Positions 46,730 to 57,380 of a stretch of 64,000 nucleotides of DNA are shown one piece after another. How positions within the stretch are numbered: the first letter of the stretch is position 1; each line of letters opens with the position of its first letter. This DNA is from Arcticibacterium luteifluviistationis. Lineage in GTDB: Bacteria; Bacteroidota; Bacteroidia; Cytophagales; Spirosomataceae. Both the position numbers and the translations under genes were made by a program. A model generated the notes under the pieces. The model worked only from the letters and a program-made list of their open reading frames with translations. It was not told the origin of the DNA and did no database searches. The DNA lies in assembly GCF_003258705.1 (NCBI RefSeq), contig NZ_CP029480.1, positions 682,001 to 746,000 of the forward strand, given 5' to 3'.

Positions 46730-49327
46730 TTACTTCTTTCTCACACTTACCGCTATTCTACGGTTTTGTGTTCTTCCTTCTTCTGTATCATTTGTAGCTA
46801 TAGGATGCTTTATACCATAACCTTCAGACTCAATACGACTAGCATTAATTCCCATTCCTACTAAGGCCGATTTAACCGCTGCAGCTCTATCAGAAGACAA
46901 TTTTAGATTTGCATCAGCATCTCCAGTGTTATCTGTATAGCCACCTATTTTAATCTTCGAAGTTGGGAATGCTTTTAATACTTGAGAAATATTAGCAACC
47001 TCACCCATCGTATTAGCATCTATAGAAGCACTGCCTGTCGCGAAATTTAGGTTTTGAAATTCGAACCAATTGTCTTTTCCTGCTTCTGAGTTTTCGTCTT
47101 CAATAAAGTCAACCAGTCGCTGCTCCATACTTCCTTCCACAAATCCAAGACTTATGTTCTCTCCGAACATTTTAGTTCTGTTAGTAGGTAGTTCCTTAAA
47201 TACGGCATAACCTTCTTTTTCAACCGTAGGCCTATCTACCGCAATATGAGGTGCAATTACCAAAGAAACGATTGACATCAATTTGATAAGAATGTTCATT
47301 GATGGTCCTGAAGTATCTTTGAATGGATCACCTACTGTATCACCAGTTACCGCAGCTTTATGAGCTTCAGAACCTTTGTACTCCATTTTACCATTAATCA
47401 GAACACCTTTTTCAAAAGACTTCTTAGCATTGTCCCAAGCTCCACCAGCGTTGTTCTGGAAAATACCCATCAAAACACCTGAAACAGTAACACCCGCTAA
47501 AAGACCTCCTAATACCTCTGGTCCGAAAGTAAAACCTACTATCACCGGAGTAATTAAAGTAATAAGACCTGGAAGCATCATTTCTCTGATAGATGCCTTC
47601 GTAGAAATATCAACACATTTATCATATTCAGGTTTCCCTGTTCCTTCTAAAATACCAGGAATCTCTCTGAATTGTCTTCTTACCTCTTCTACCATTTCCA
47701 TGGCCGCTCTACCCACAGCTGCAATAGCCAAAGAAGAGAAGATGAAAGGAATCATAGCACCTACAAAAAGACCAGCTAGTACATCAGCCTTGTAAATATC
47801 AATAGATGAAATACCTGAAAGGCCAACAAAAGCTGCAAAAAGGGCCAAGGCCGTCAAAGCAGCAGAAGCAATAGCAAAACCTTTACCACTAGCAGCAGTC
47901 GTATTACCTACAGCATCTAAAGTATCTGTTCTTTCTCTAACCTCCGCTGGAAGCTCACTCATCTCCGCAATACCACCTGCATTATCAGCAATAGGTCCGA
48001 AAGCATCAATAGCCAACTGCATAGCCGTGGTAGCCATCATACCTGCCGCTGCAATAGCAACACCATAAAGACCTGCAAATTCAAATGATAAAAAGATACC
48101 AGCAGCTAAAACCAAGATTGGAATAACCGTAGACTCCATACCTACTGCCAAACCTCCAATAATGTTGGTTGCATGACCTGTAGAAGATTGATCAACTATA
48201 GACTGAACAGGTTTTTTGCCCATTGAGGTATAATACTCTGTAACAATAGACATGATTGCTCCTACCACAAGACCTAAAATAATGGCATAAAATACATCCA
48301 TGTTGGTAAAGGCCTCTCCTCTGATGCTCATATTTTCAGGTAAAACATACATCACTAAAGGATATGACGCTATGGCTGTAAGAGCCATAGAACCCCAGTT
48401 TCCAATATTTAGAGCATTTTGAACATTTCCGTTATCATCTTTAACACTTACAAAGAATGTACTGATAGCTGAGAATATTAATCCCATACCAGCAATAAGC
48501 ATTGGTAATAAAATAGGAGCCCAACCACCAAAATTATCAGCAGAATCAATCTCTCTACCCAATACCATGGTAGCTAAAATAGTAGCTACATAAGAACCGA
48601 ACAAATCGGCACCCATACCTGCTACATCACCTACATTATCGCCTACGTTATCTGCAATAGTTGCAGGATTACGAGGGTCATCTTCAGGAATACCTGCTTC
48701 TACTTTACCTACTAAGTCTGCTCCTACATCGGCAGCTTTAGTATAAATACCTCCACCTACTCTTGCAAAAAGAGCAATAGACTCAGCTCCTAAAGAGAAA
48801 CCTGCTAATACCTCTAATGCTTTTTCCATGCCATGTGCATCTCCTGTACCGGAAACAAACATATTATAGAACCATATGAACAATAGACTTAGAAACAATA
48901 CGGCTAAACCTGCAACTCCAAGTCCCATGACAGAACCAGCAGTAAAAGATACCTTTAAAGCATCTTTCAGTGAAGTACGGGCCGCTTGGGTAGTCCTTAC
49001 GTTTGCTTTAGTGGCAATGTTCATTCCCACATATCCTGCAAAAGCTGAAACCACAGCACCTATTACAAATGCTACACCAATAAGCCAGTGAGAATTTTCA
49101 ACAAGTGTTCCTGACCATGTTAAAAGTAAACCTACGGCTACCACAAATATTCCCATCACTCGCCATTCGGCTTTTAAGAAGGCCAAAGCACCATCTGCAA
49201 TAGCTTTTGCAATTTCTTGCATTTTTCCGCTACCTGCATCTTGTTTGGTGACCCAGCGAGCCTTAACTACCATAAATAGTAGTCCAACAATGCCAAGAAT
49301 TGGCACTAAGTAAAATAAAGGATCCAT
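46730..49327 (-). CDS. hppA: K+-dependent membrane pyrophosphatase fused to an OmpA peptidoglycan-binding domain
   Basis: An 865-residue protein; ion-pumping pyrophosphatases are normally about 650-770. Residues 1-720 are a complete membrane pyrophosphatase with about 16 helices. The substrate site [21 protein letters not shown] and [17 protein letters not shown] are intact. [10 protein letters not shown] has alanine at the position diagnostic of K+-dependent enzymes. Residues about 750-865 are an OmpA/MotB-type domain ([34 protein letters not shown]), which binds peptidoglycan. In known structures both termini face the periplasm, so the tail would reach the cell wall. The enzyme uses PPi to pump Na+ and/or H+; the ion is not settled by eye. 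It is a single gene with its own terminator. Confidence 0.93.
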   Translation of the reverse strand: MDPLFYLVPILGIVGLLFMVVKARWVTKQDAGSGKMQEIAKAIADGALAFLKAEWRVMGIFVVAVGLLLTWSGTLVENSHWLIGVAFVIGAVVSAFAGYVGMNIATKANVRTTQAARTSLKDALKVSFTAGSVMGLGVAGLAVLFLSLLFIWFYNMFVSGTGDAHGMEKALEVLAGFSLGAESIALFARVGGGIYTKAADVGADLVGKVEAGIPEDDPRNPATIADNVGDNVGDVAGMGADLFGSYVATILATMVLGREIDSADNFGGWAPILLPMLIAGMGLIFSAISTFFVSVKDDNGNVQNALNIGNWGSMALTAIASYPLVMYVLPENMSIRGEAFTNMDVFYAIILGLVVGAIMSIVTEYYTSMGKKPVQSIVDQSSTGHATNIIGGLAVGMESTVIPILVLAAGIFLSFEFAGLYGVAIAAAGMMATTAMQLAIDAFGPIADNAGGIAEMSELPAEVRERTDTLDAVGNTTAASGKGFAIASAALTALALFAAFVGLSGISSIDIYKADVLAGLFVGAMIPFIFSSLAIAAVGRAAMEMVEEVRRQFREIPGILEGTGKPEYDKCVDISTKASIREMMLPGLITLITPVIVGFTFGPEVLGGLLAGVTVSGVLMGIFQNNAGGAWDNAKKSFEKGVLINGKMEYKGSEAHKAAVTGDTVGDPFKDTSGPSMNILIKLMSIVSLVIAPHIAVDRPTVEKEGYAVFKELPTNRTKMFGENISLGFVEGSMEQRLVDFIEDENSEAGKDNWFEFQNLNFATGSASIDANTMGEVANISQVLKAFPTSKIKIGGYTDNTGDADANLKLSSDRAAAVKSALVGMGINASRIESEGYGIKHPIATNDTEEGRTQNRRIAVSVRKK

Positions 49328-49381
49328 AAGGTTTATAGTTTTTTTTTGGTTTTATATAATAATTCGAATAATAAAGATTCG

Positions 49382-49389
49382 CAAATTTA
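49382..49389 (-). promoter_or_regulatory. -7 promoter element of the pyrophosphatase gene
   Basis: On the minus strand TAAATTTG matches TAnnTTTG, about 55 bases before the ATG at 49327. The -33 element is unclear. Confidence 0.45.
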
Positions 49390-49432
49390 GGATTTCCCTC
49401 AAAGAAAAAAAATAAAAAACCTATTGGCTCAG

Positions 49433-52324
49433 TTAGTTAGGGCAATTACCTATTTCAGCTTTGAAATTAGTGTTTAATTTTGACTCAAAACCTGGGTTTA
49501 AGGAAATTGAATTTGGAGCGGTATAATTGATGTCTGAATTTTCTTTAATAAGTTGTGAAGAAGAGATTGGACTTCCATAATAATTTTGCTCACTACTTTC
49601 TATTAGCGTTGACTCTAAAGTTAAAGGCGTGGTGGCCTCCAAGAAATTAAATGGGATATTGACCAATGCTGGGCATGACCAATCTTGAAGACAGGTGGCC
49701 GTAACATTCAATGGTGGGCTTACATTATTAAGCACTACCCCATCACCATATTTTATAATCCCATTATATTTCCATTCAATAGTACCATTACAGCCCAAAC
49801 CAAAAAGCAAATAACTTTCTGTAGCACATAAAGTAATGGGGGATATTTGAGGGGCTGTGCTTGATATGTTATAGGAGTATGGCTGATTGTTTTTATCATT
49901 TCCAGAAACAGTGGTTCCGCTTTCATTAAAATTAGATGAAATGCCTGAACCTTTTATTAAAGCGTCTATTTCATTACTATTAACATATAAGCCTGAAATT
50001 GGGTACGCATATATATCTGGAATAGTTTTAATTTCCACCGTAGCTTTCGCTACAGGGCCTAAGCATAAGCCTGGAACCTCTGCTACAGCATAATAATCCT
50101 GTATTCCAACTGTAGTCGTTGGCACAGTTAAAGTATCATTAACAGAAAGCAACGTTCCTAAACTTTCATCAGAAAACCACTTTACCGTAGGTGACCCAGC
50201 AGGTTGCTTAGTTTTAATAGTTACTGAAAAACCAGAGACACACAAGGGGTCTAAAGTGGCATCATCATTAGCTATCAATGTCCAAACACCAACCGGAACC
50301 TTATCTTCGTATACGCTTAAGTCGCCCGCCGCTTTAAAGCTTCCAGAACTTGGTAGTGGGTCACCTACTAAACCAGCACCATTAACATTAAAAACAGTAG
50401 TTACCATGCCCGAACTTGCCGTTCCTCTTCCATAGTCGCTTGTGTGTACTAGGTCAACTTCCACCCCTTCCGGTGAAACTATACTAAAAGAAACTTCTTC
50501 ATTAAATGCTGTTCCCCCTCCATCTGGAATATCACAGTTGTCATGTGTACCTCCGTCTTTCTTTTGCCATGTGATGGAAATTGACACCGAATCTATCAAT
50601 CCGGCTATTCCCGAAACATTGACCGTAGGGTAATCTCCACTCTTTAAAAAACCATCAAAACCTACAGGTAAACCTGTATAAATAGCTTCTTTTGGACCAA
50701 AAGCATTAGCAGGTGTACCACTTTGGCTGGCAACCACAAAATTGTTTTGAGAATCACAATAAAAGGTTGTCAAATCTGTAACAGAAGGTTTTGATGTAAA
50801 AACCTCATTATAAATAATCTTTAGCTCGTCAGATTCTACAATACAGCTACCCAAAGTCCTGACTAGTTTATAAGTTCCGTCCGCTTTGGCATAAAAACTC
50901 TTAGTGTTTGAAACGCTCAAACCATCTTTAAACCATTCAAAACTCTCCGAGGAAACGGCATTAATATCAAACAAAGCTGAATCTCCTTCACACAAATAAT
51001 TGGTAGGGCTAATAGTAGGCTGTTCTGCAAATAGATTTGCTCCTTTACAAGCCACTGCTTTTAGCAAGTTAACCCTACCTGTTCCAACCATTCCTAAGCG
51101 TGTTGGATTTTCGTTATCAATGTTATCAGAGGTTATTTTAAGAATCGTTTCTAAACTATCACCACTTAAAGTAGGAAAACAAGCTCTCAAATATGCCGCA
51201 CATGCAGATACTAATGGTGTAGCCATAGATGTACCATTAAATGAAGCATAAGTATTAAATGGAATGGTACTTAAAATACCACGCCCTGGAGCAGAAATGT
51301 CAACATAAGCCCCATAACTGGAAAAGCTACTCAAGCCATCATCAATATCTAAACTGGCTACAGCTACCACATGCTCATAAGCCGCTGGATACTGCAAAAT
51401 ACTATTACCTTCATTTCCTGCCGCTGCTATTACCATTACGCCATTGGCGTAGGCATCATTAATTACATCTTGCTCTAACTGAGAAAAACCTGCTCCTCCC
51501 CATGAAAGGCTTATTATTTTAGCTCCTTGATTTACAGCATAAGCAACTCCTTCGTAACCATGCGTAATTGCCCTATTTCCTCCAGCATTTGTGGTTCCTT
51601 TAATTGGCATCACCTTAACTCTATTATTACCTGCTGAGGCTATCCCTGTAATATTATTATTAACAGCAGCTACTATTCCTGCCACATGTGTTCCATGAGA
51701 AAAACTTGCATCGGGGGGAGTTGGGTCGGCATCATTATCACCTACATCATAGCCTGTCACTAAATTGGCAGCTAAATCTGGGTGAGTTATATCAAAAGCA
51801 TTATCTACCACGGCCACTATAATATCTTGTACACCAGGGTTAACATCCCAAGCGTCTGGAGCTTTTATCTTATCTAAAAACCATTGCTGACTATAAAGAG
51901 TATCGCTAGGCACGCTAATAATCTCTCTTTTCCTGATTCTTTCTACATACTCTACACTTGGGTCTTCTTTCAGGTCTTTCAAAACTTGTTCAATAGCAAT
52001 TTCGTTGTCAAGCTTAATTCTGAAAACATCCTTTATTTCATCGTTTTTAGAAAAGAAATAGGGATTTGAAGCATCCTCTATTTTTGAGTTTGATTTTTCA
52101 ACGATACCATTTATGATTGGGATTTCGCTTTGAATATTTACATCATTTGTAAGTTTAACCAAACCTCTTCTAATGAAATTGGGTTTAAGCTTAACATATA
52201 TTTCTCCTTCAACAAAATCGTTGTTAATTTGCTGAGCCTTGCCGATGGTCACAAATGACAACCATACTAAGCACGTGGTTTTAAAGAATCTTTTTATCAA
52301 TCTGATATATTTGAATATTCGCAA
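49433..52324 (-). CDS. secreted subtilisin-like serine protease (S8) with P-domain and coathanger tail
   Basis: A 963-residue exported protease. No ATG is available, and either the TTG at 52324 or one at 52300 opens a signal peptide ending near residue 30. An inhibitor-like propeptide (about 35-140) precedes the S8 domain with an intact triad: Asp174 in VVDNAFD, His213 in SHGTHVAG and Ser366 in NGTSMATP. Ig-like segments and a proprotein-convertase P-domain-like region (about 560-700) follow. The final 50 residues contain APNSISLNPGFESKLNTNF, the same coathanger-type tail as the esterase at 20725. It is divergent from the PIG-L gene, with start regions only five bases apart. Confidence 0.9.
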   Translation of the reverse strand: MRIFKYIRLIKRFFKTTCLVWLSFVTIGKAQQINNDFVEGEIYVKLKPNFIRRGLVKLTNDVNIQSEIPIINGIVEKSNSKIEDASNPYFFSKNDEIKDVFRIKLDNEIAIEQVLKDLKEDPSVEYVERIRKREIISVPSDTLYSQQWFLDKIKAPDAWDVNPGVQDIIVAVVDNAFDITHPDLAANLVTGYDVGDNDADPTPPDASFSHGTHVAGIVAAVNNNITGIASAGNNRVKVMPIKGTTNAGGNRAITHGYEGVAYAVNQGAKIISLSWGGAGFSQLEQDVINDAYANGVMVIAAAGNEGNSILQYPAAYEHVVAVASLDIDDGLSSFSSYGAYVDISAPGRGILSTIPFNTYASFNGTSMATPLVSACAAYLRACFPTLSGDSLETILKITSDNIDNENPTRLGMVGTGRVNLLKAVACKGANLFAEQPTISPTNYLCEGDSALFDINAVSSESFEWFKDGLSVSNTKSFYAKADGTYKLVRTLGSCIVESDELKIIYNEVFTSKPSVTDLTTFYCDSQNNFVVASQSGTPANAFGPKEAIYTGLPVGFDGFLKSGDYPTVNVSGIAGLIDSVSISITWQKKDGGTHDNCDIPDGGGTAFNEEVSFSIVSPEGVEVDLVHTSDYGRGTASSGMVTTVFNVNGAGLVGDPLPSSGSFKAAGDLSVYEDKVPVGVWTLIANDDATLDPLCVSGFSVTIKTKQPAGSPTVKWFSDESLGTLLSVNDTLTVPTTTVGIQDYYAVAEVPGLCLGPVAKATVEIKTIPDIYAYPISGLYVNSNEIDALIKGSGISSNFNESGTTVSGNDKNNQPYSYNISSTAPQISPITLCATESYLLFGLGCNGTIEWKYNGIIKYGDGVVLNNVSPPLNVTATCLQDWSCPALVNIPFNFLEATTPLTLESTLIESSEQNYYGSPISSSQLIKENSDINYTAPNSISLNPGFESKLNTNFKAEIGNCPN
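52307..52314 (+). promoter_or_regulatory. -7 promoter element of the PIG-L operon
   Basis: TATATTTG matches TAnnTTTG, 14 bases before the ATG at 52329. It lies within the 5' end of the divergent protease gene, so the two transcripts are likely to compete or be regulated together. Confidence 0.5.
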
Positions 52325-52328
52325 ATTA

Positions 52329-54803
52329 ATGAAAAAACTAAGTTTACTCCTTCTATTACTTACTTGTTTTATTGTAAGGTCTTTTGCTCAAAACACAAAT
52401 TACAGCACTGGCTCTCTTCTTCAAGGGCTTGACAAGTTAAATGTGGTAGGAACTGCCTTATACATTGCAGCACACCCAGATGATGAAAATACGCTTTTAA
52501 TTACATGGCTAGCCAATGAAAAAAAAGTAAGGACAGGTTACATTGCTATGACCAGAGGTGATGGCGGTCAAAATTTGATTGGAACTGAAAAAGGAGATTT
52601 TGCAGGCTTGCTTAGAACCCAAGAGTTATTAGGAGCGAGAGGCATTGACGGTGGCGAACAATTTTTTACCAGAGCAAATGACTTTGGATATTCTAAAACT
52701 ACCGAAGAGGCCTTAGAAACATGGGGCAAAGAAAAAGTACTCTCTGATTTGGTTTACCGAATCAGAAAATTCCAACCCGATGTGTTAATTACCAGATTTC
52801 CGCCAGATGAAAGAGCAGGACACGGACATCATTCGGCATCCTCCTTATTAGCAGAAGAAGCTTTTGATGCTGCCGCAAACCCTAATGTCTTTCCAGAACA
52901 ACTAAAAGAAGTAGATACTTGGCAAGCCAAAAGGTTAGTTTGGAATTTCTATAATAGAGGTTTCACTAATACTCCGCCTGATGATGATAGCGACTTTATC
53001 ACCATGAATATTGGTGGTTACAACCCTTACTTAGGTGAATCTTATGGGGAAATAGGCTCTAGAGCTAGAAGTATGCATAAAAGCCAAGGTTTTGGTGCTG
53101 GTCTTTTTAGAGGAGAAAGAATGGAAATATTAAAGCATACCAAAGGTCAACCGGCAAAAGAAGATTTATTTGACGGAGTTAATACTACATGGAGCCGCAT
53201 CAAAGGAGGCGAGATAGTTACGAAAATCATTATTGACATCAAAAGGAATTTCAACCCTGAAATGCCAGCAGCTTCGGTGCCTGCTTTAAATCAGCTTTAT
53301 AAGTTGATACAGACCTTACCTAAAAGCCCAATAGTAGACACTAAACTGGATGAATTAGAAAACTTGATTCTCCGTTTTGCAGGAATACACTTAGAAATTA
53401 ATGCCAGTGATTATAATGTAAGTCCGGGCGACGAGCTAAGCGGGACGTTAAGAGTAATCAACAGGTCATTTTTAAAAGCAAGTCTAAATGGCTTTGAAAT
53501 CCCTAAGCTTAATTATTCAATTAACAGTAACACGGTATTAAATGAAGACTCAAGGCTTGAGGTTCCATTTAAAGTACTGGTACCTAAAAGCATGGATATT
53601 TCGCAGCCATACTGGTTAAAAGAGAAACATCCGATTGGTAATTATGTGATTAGCGATGAATCACTAAAAGGACTTCCTCTTTCTCCTCCATCCATCATTG
53701 GTGAAATCAAATTGAATATTGAAGGGCTTTTACTTACCATAAATCTTCCTATTGACTATAAATATGTAGAGCCATCTTTCGGTGAAATATACAGGCCATT
53801 AGAAGTTAGCCCTACCATCACATTAAGTCCAAATACTAGTTCATTAGTTTTTAATAGCACAAAATCACAAAACATTTTGGTAACCGTAAGGGCGTCAGAA
53901 GAGAATGTTAAAGGTAATGTGTACCTAGAGTTACCTAATGGGTGGTCTTATACGCCTAAAACCGCGTCTTTTAATCTTTCTGAAAAGAATAGTGAAAGTG
54001 TTATTAAATTCAGTGTCATCCCTCCTAAAGAAGCTTCTGAAGGGCATATATTAATTAAAGCGAACGTAAACGGACAAGAATTTGAGAATGCTCGTAATAG
54101 CATTAAATATGACCATATTCCTCAGACTACTACTTTCCCAAAGGCTGAAATTGAACTAGTAAAGCTAGACCTTAAAAAGAAAGGTAAGAAAGTGGGCTAT
54201 ATACAAGGTGCAGGAGACGATATTCCAGAAGCTCTTAAACAAATCGGATATAGTGTGGATTTTCTTTCAGAAGAAGATTTAAGCAAAGACCTTTCTGGAT
54301 ACCAAGCCATACTAGTAGGTATAAGAGCATATAATGTACACGAATGGCTTCCGTTTTACCATGATAAACTCATGACCTATGTTAAAAATGGGGGAAACCT
54401 TATTGCTCAATACCAAACAAGTAGAGGCTCAGAGAAGTTTACAGACAAAATGGGTCCATACCCTTTTAATTTAACTAGAGATAGGGTAAGCGAAGAGGAT
54501 GCAGAAGTAAGGTTTTTAAATGTTGACGAGCCAATTCTTAATAAACCAAACAAACTTGGATCTGCTGATTTTAATGACTGGGTGCAGGAAAGAGGTTTAT
54601 ACTTTGCTTCAGATTGGGAAACCAACTATAGTGGCGTTTTCTCTATGAATGATAAAAATGAAAGCCCAAAATCTGGAAGTCTTATTTACACCAAATACGG
54701 TAGTGGCAACTACGTTTATACAGGAATTTCTTTTTTTAGAGAACTTCCTGCAGGTGTTTCTGGAGCCTACCGACTAATGGCTAATTTGATTTCAATGAAA
54801 TGA
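52329..54803 (+). CDS. exported PIG-L (LmbE-type) deacetylase with C-terminal GATase-like domain
   Basis: An 824-residue protein starting at the ATG at 52329 (MKKLSLLLLLLTCFIVRSF, cleaved near residue 21); an upstream extension is rejected. The PIG-L domain (about 40-260) has the zinc motif AHPDDE at 48-53 and the distal HGHH, and so should be an active N-deacetylase of amino sugars or their conjugates. A beta-rich middle with an Ig-like fold (about 350-600) leads to a flavodoxin-like GATase-type domain (about 620-824, GYIQGAGDD onward). It overlaps the next gene by four bases. The substrate is unknown. Confidence 0.88.
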   Translation: MKKLSLLLLLLTCFIVRSFAQNTNYSTGSLLQGLDKLNVVGTALYIAAHPDDENTLLITWLANEKKVRTGYIAMTRGDGGQNLIGTEKGDFAGLLRTQELLGARGIDGGEQFFTRANDFGYSKTTEEALETWGKEKVLSDLVYRIRKFQPDVLITRFPPDERAGHGHHSASSLLAEEAFDAAANPNVFPEQLKEVDTWQAKRLVWNFYNRGFTNTPPDDDSDFITMNIGGYNPYLGESYGEIGSRARSMHKSQGFGAGLFRGERMEILKHTKGQPAKEDLFDGVNTTWSRIKGGEIVTKIIIDIKRNFNPEMPAASVPALNQLYKLIQTLPKSPIVDTKLDELENLILRFAGIHLEINASDYNVSPGDELSGTLRVINRSFLKASLNGFEIPKLNYSINSNTVLNEDSRLEVPFKVLVPKSMDISQPYWLKEKHPIGNYVISDESLKGLPLSPPSIIGEIKLNIEGLLLTINLPIDYKYVEPSFGEIYRPLEVSPTITLSPNTSSLVFNSTKSQNILVTVRASEENVKGNVYLELPNGWSYTPKTASFNLSEKNSESVIKFSVIPPKEASEGHILIKANVNGQEFENARNSIKYDHIPQTTTFPKAEIELVKLDLKKKGKKVGYIQGAGDDIPEALKQIGYSVDFLSEEDLSKDLSGYQAILVGIRAYNVHEWLPFYHDKLMTYVKNGGNLIAQYQTSRGSEKFTDKMGPYPFNLTRDRVSEEDAEVRFLNVDEPILNKPNKLGSADFNDWVQERGLYFASDWETNYSGVFSMNDKNESPKSGSLIYTKYGSGNYVYTGISFFRELPAGVSGAYRLMANLISMK

Positions 54804-55759
54804 ATTGGAGTAAAACTATTTCGTTTTGGGAGGTAATTTTAATTCTCTCCTTTCTCCTATTTTATGTACTCTATTTCCTTAGAATGCATAAAATAGGAAA
54901 AAGACTGGGCAAGCCATCGAAGGCCATCTATTTTAAATTTTTCCTAAGAAGTACTTATTTCGCATTAATGATAATTGCCCTATTAGGGCCCAGCTTTGGT
55001 ATTTCAGAAACCGAAGCCCGTTCGTCTGGAAAAGATATTCTCTTTACTGTTGACCTCTCGGAATCTATGAATTGTACTGATGTTTCTCCTAGTCGTCTTG
55101 AAAAGACTAAGCTAGAAATCACCAACTTGATAGAGCAATCAAAAGGAGACCGTTTTGGTGTTATGGTGTTTTCGTCAAAAGCTTATTGGCAAATTCCTTT
55201 AACTTTTGACATAAACTTGGTTAAGGAATTTGTAGCAAGCATGAATACCGAAATGATGCCAAACCCTGGCAGCAACTTAGAGGCTCCCATGGACGCCATG
55301 CAAAAAAAGCTAGCACAAAACCAAGACAAAAGCCGCTCTCAAATAGCGTTCATTTTTACCGATGGTGAATCTTATTCTGAAGTAAAAGAAGAAACTTTGT
55401 CGAAGTTTAAAACAGAGAAAAGCCAACTAGTAATGGTGGGTGTAGGAACAGAGTCAGGTTCAGATATTCTGGAAAATAACAGTCCTCTTTTATTGGAAGA
55501 CGGTAGTCTTGCCATTTCAAAACTTGACCTAAATGGCTTGAAAAAAATCTCCAGAAGTGCAAATGCAAAGCTTTATACTTTGAGTTCAGAACAAGACAAC
55601 CTAGAATTAGCTGTGCAAGACATTAGAAACCTTAAAAGTGCAGTAGTAGATAGAAATCAAATTTTGGTTGCTAATAATAAGTTTGAGAATTTTCTTTTGG
55701 CAGCTCTTATCTTAGTGGCTCTTGACATTTTAATATCCACCAAAGTATTCCAGATTTGA
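54800..55759 (+). CDS. membrane-anchored von Willebrand factor A protein (BatA/BatB-like)
   Basis: A 319-residue protein with two N-terminal membrane helices (about 9-28 and 48-66), a VWA domain (about 78-250) and a C-terminal helix (about 295-313), the layout of Bat aerotolerance proteins. The MIDAS metal site is intact: FTVDLSESM, with later Thr and Asp (FTDGES). VWA domains bind protein partners in a metal-dependent way, here facing the side reached after the second helix. It starts in an ATGA overlap with the PIG-L deacetylase, and its TGA overlaps the TTG start of the TPR gene. The coupling suggests one envelope complex. Confidence 0.88.
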   Translation: MNWSKTISFWEVILILSFLLFYVLYFLRMHKIGKRLGKPSKAIYFKFFLRSTYFALMIIALLGPSFGISETEARSSGKDILFTVDLSESMNCTDVSPSRLEKTKLEITNLIEQSKGDRFGVMVFSSKAYWQIPLTFDINLVKEFVASMNTEMMPNPGSNLEAPMDAMQKKLAQNQDKSRSQIAFIFTDGESYSEVKEETLSKFKTEKSQLVMVGVGTESGSDILENNSPLLLEDGSLAISKLDLNGLKKISRSANAKLYTLSSEQDNLELAVQDIRNLKSAVVDRNQILVANNKFENFLLAALILVALDILISTKVFQI

Positions 55760-56427
55760 TACCCATCTTGTTTCATATTATCAGATTACTTTTCAGTTTC
55801 ATTTCGCCCAATGATGCAAATGAAAGGGATACCTTATATCAGCAATTAAACGAAGCGTTTGAAACACAAAACTGTGAAGCAGTAAAAAACACCTTTAATA
55901 GCTTACAAGTCAGACAACTGCCAATTTCTGTAGAAGTCAGAATAAAACTGGCTGACTGCTACATAATTTCAGAAGATACGGCGAGACTAAACAAGCAACT
56001 TACTTACCTCTCTTACGTAAGAAGCCCTGCTCAAAAATCAATTATTCTAAATCAAAAGGCTCAACTGGCAGCTATTAAAGGGGATACTTTAGAAGCAATA
56101 AATCTATTAAAGATGGCGATTGAGACGGAAAACACTAATACCTTTGTGAAAAGGAATTATGAGCTTCTAAAAAAGGTTTATCACCCAAACGACAATAGAA
56201 CTCCCCCTCCAAGTGCTCCTAAAGCTAATAACGCAGCTGAAGAAGAAGTTGGAGGTCTGGTGGCCGCCACTGATGCAAAAGACGATGAACTCAGCAGCAG
56301 TACGCCACCTATTATTGAGCGAGCTCAAGCTTTGAAACTTTTAGATGCCATGAGGGCAAACGAATATAACAAACTACCAGTGCTGATTGATGCCACGGCA
56401 GACACACTGGATTTCGGAAATTGGTAA
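55756..56427 (+). CDS. TPR-like envelope protein of unknown function
   Basis: A 223-residue protein starting at TTG in a TTGA overlap with the VWA gene; no in-frame ATG precedes the hydrophobic N-terminus. Residues 1-18 are a hydrophobic signal or anchor. Residues 25-150 form paired helices of the TPR type (for example [22 protein letters not shown]). A Pro/Ala/Glu-rich segment and a short conserved-looking C-terminus follow. TPR proteins accompany VWA proteins in Bat operons, which makes a scaffold role likely. No catalytic motif is visible. Confidence 0.75.
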   Translation: MIPILFHIIRLLFSFISPNDANERDTLYQQLNEAFETQNCEAVKNTFNSLQVRQLPISVEVRIKLADCYIISEDTARLNKQLTYLSYVRSPAQKSIILNQKAQLAAIKGDTLEAINLLKMAIETENTNTFVKRNYELLKKVYHPNDNRTPPPSAPKANNAAEEEVGGLVAATDAKDDELSSSTPPIIERAQALKLLDAMRANEYNKLPVLIDATADTLDFGNW

Positions 56428-56432
56428 AAGAA

Positions 56433-57377
56433 ATGAACGTATTAAAAGAATCGAATTTTAGTTTTAAAGGCCAGCAGAGTCTTTACCACGGAAAAGTAAG
56501 AGACGTCTTTGGTTTTGAAGACGGCCTATTAATGATAGCATCTGACAGAATTTCTGCCTTTGACGTTATTTTGCCTGAGGCCATTCCTTGCAAAGGACAA
56601 GTGCTTAATCAGATAGCAGAGAAATTCCTTAAAGCCACTGCCGACATAGTGCCTAACTGGCTCGTAGCTGTTCCTGACCCAAATGCTACCTTTGGCTTAA
56701 AGTGTGAAACTTTCCCTATAGAAATGGTGGTTCGTGGCTATTTAGCCGGTCATGCTTGGAGAGAGTATAAAAGTGGTAAAAGAGAGGTTTGTGGTGTGGC
56801 ATTGCCAGATGGTTTGAAAGAAAACGACAGACTGCCTACCCCAATCATCACTCCTACTACCAAAGCTCACGAAGGACATGATGAAGATATTTCTAGAGAA
56901 GAAATTCTTAAACAGGGCATTGTAGTAGAGTCAAAATATCTTCAATTAGAAAAATATACTTTAGCTCTTTTTCAAAGAGGAACCGAAATAGCAGCAGAGC
57001 AAAATCTGATTTTAGTTGACACCAAATATGAGTTTGGAGAAAAAGATGGTGTCATTTATTTGATAGATGAAATTCACACGCCAGACTCTTCAAGATACTT
57101 TTACAAAGACACTTACAGTGCAAACCAAGAGAAAGGATTGCCTCAAAAGCAACTTTCAAAGGAATTTGTGAGAGAGTGGTTAATAGCCAATGGTTTTCAA
57201 GGAAAAGAAGGTCAATCTGTACCTGAAATGACACCTGAAAAGTGCCAAGAAATAAGTATACGCTACATAGAACTCTACGAAAAAGTAACTGGTGAGGTAT
57301 TTGTTCCAGCTAATAATGTAGATATTTATAAAAGAATAGAGGAGAATGTGAATTCATTCTTGGAAAAAAGAGGATAA
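56433..57377 (+). CDS. purC: SAICAR synthase (phosphoribosylaminoimidazole-succinocarboxamide synthase)
   Basis: A 314-residue enzyme starting at the ATG at 56433 ([15 protein letters not shown]). It has the PurC markers [10 protein letters not shown], the [14 protein letters not shown] block and IVDTKYEFG-type and [12 protein letters not shown] motifs, of the long eukaryote-like form common in Bacteroidota. It joins CAIR and aspartate to make SAICAR in purine synthesis. It lies six bases after the TPR gene stop and four bases before the aminotransferase, so it may share their transcript, although the functions are unrelated. Confidence 0.96.
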   Translation: MNVLKESNFSFKGQQSLYHGKVRDVFGFEDGLLMIASDRISAFDVILPEAIPCKGQVLNQIAEKFLKATADIVPNWLVAVPDPNATFGLKCETFPIEMVVRGYLAGHAWREYKSGKREVCGVALPDGLKENDRLPTPIITPTTKAHEGHDEDISREEILKQGIVVESKYLQLEKYTLALFQRGTEIAAEQNLILVDTKYEFGEKDGVIYLIDEIHTPDSSRYFYKDTYSANQEKGLPQKQLSKEFVREWLIANGFQGKEGQSVPEMTPEKCQEISIRYIELYEKVTGEVFVPANNVDIYKRIEENVNSFLEKRG

Positions 57378-57380
57378 GAA

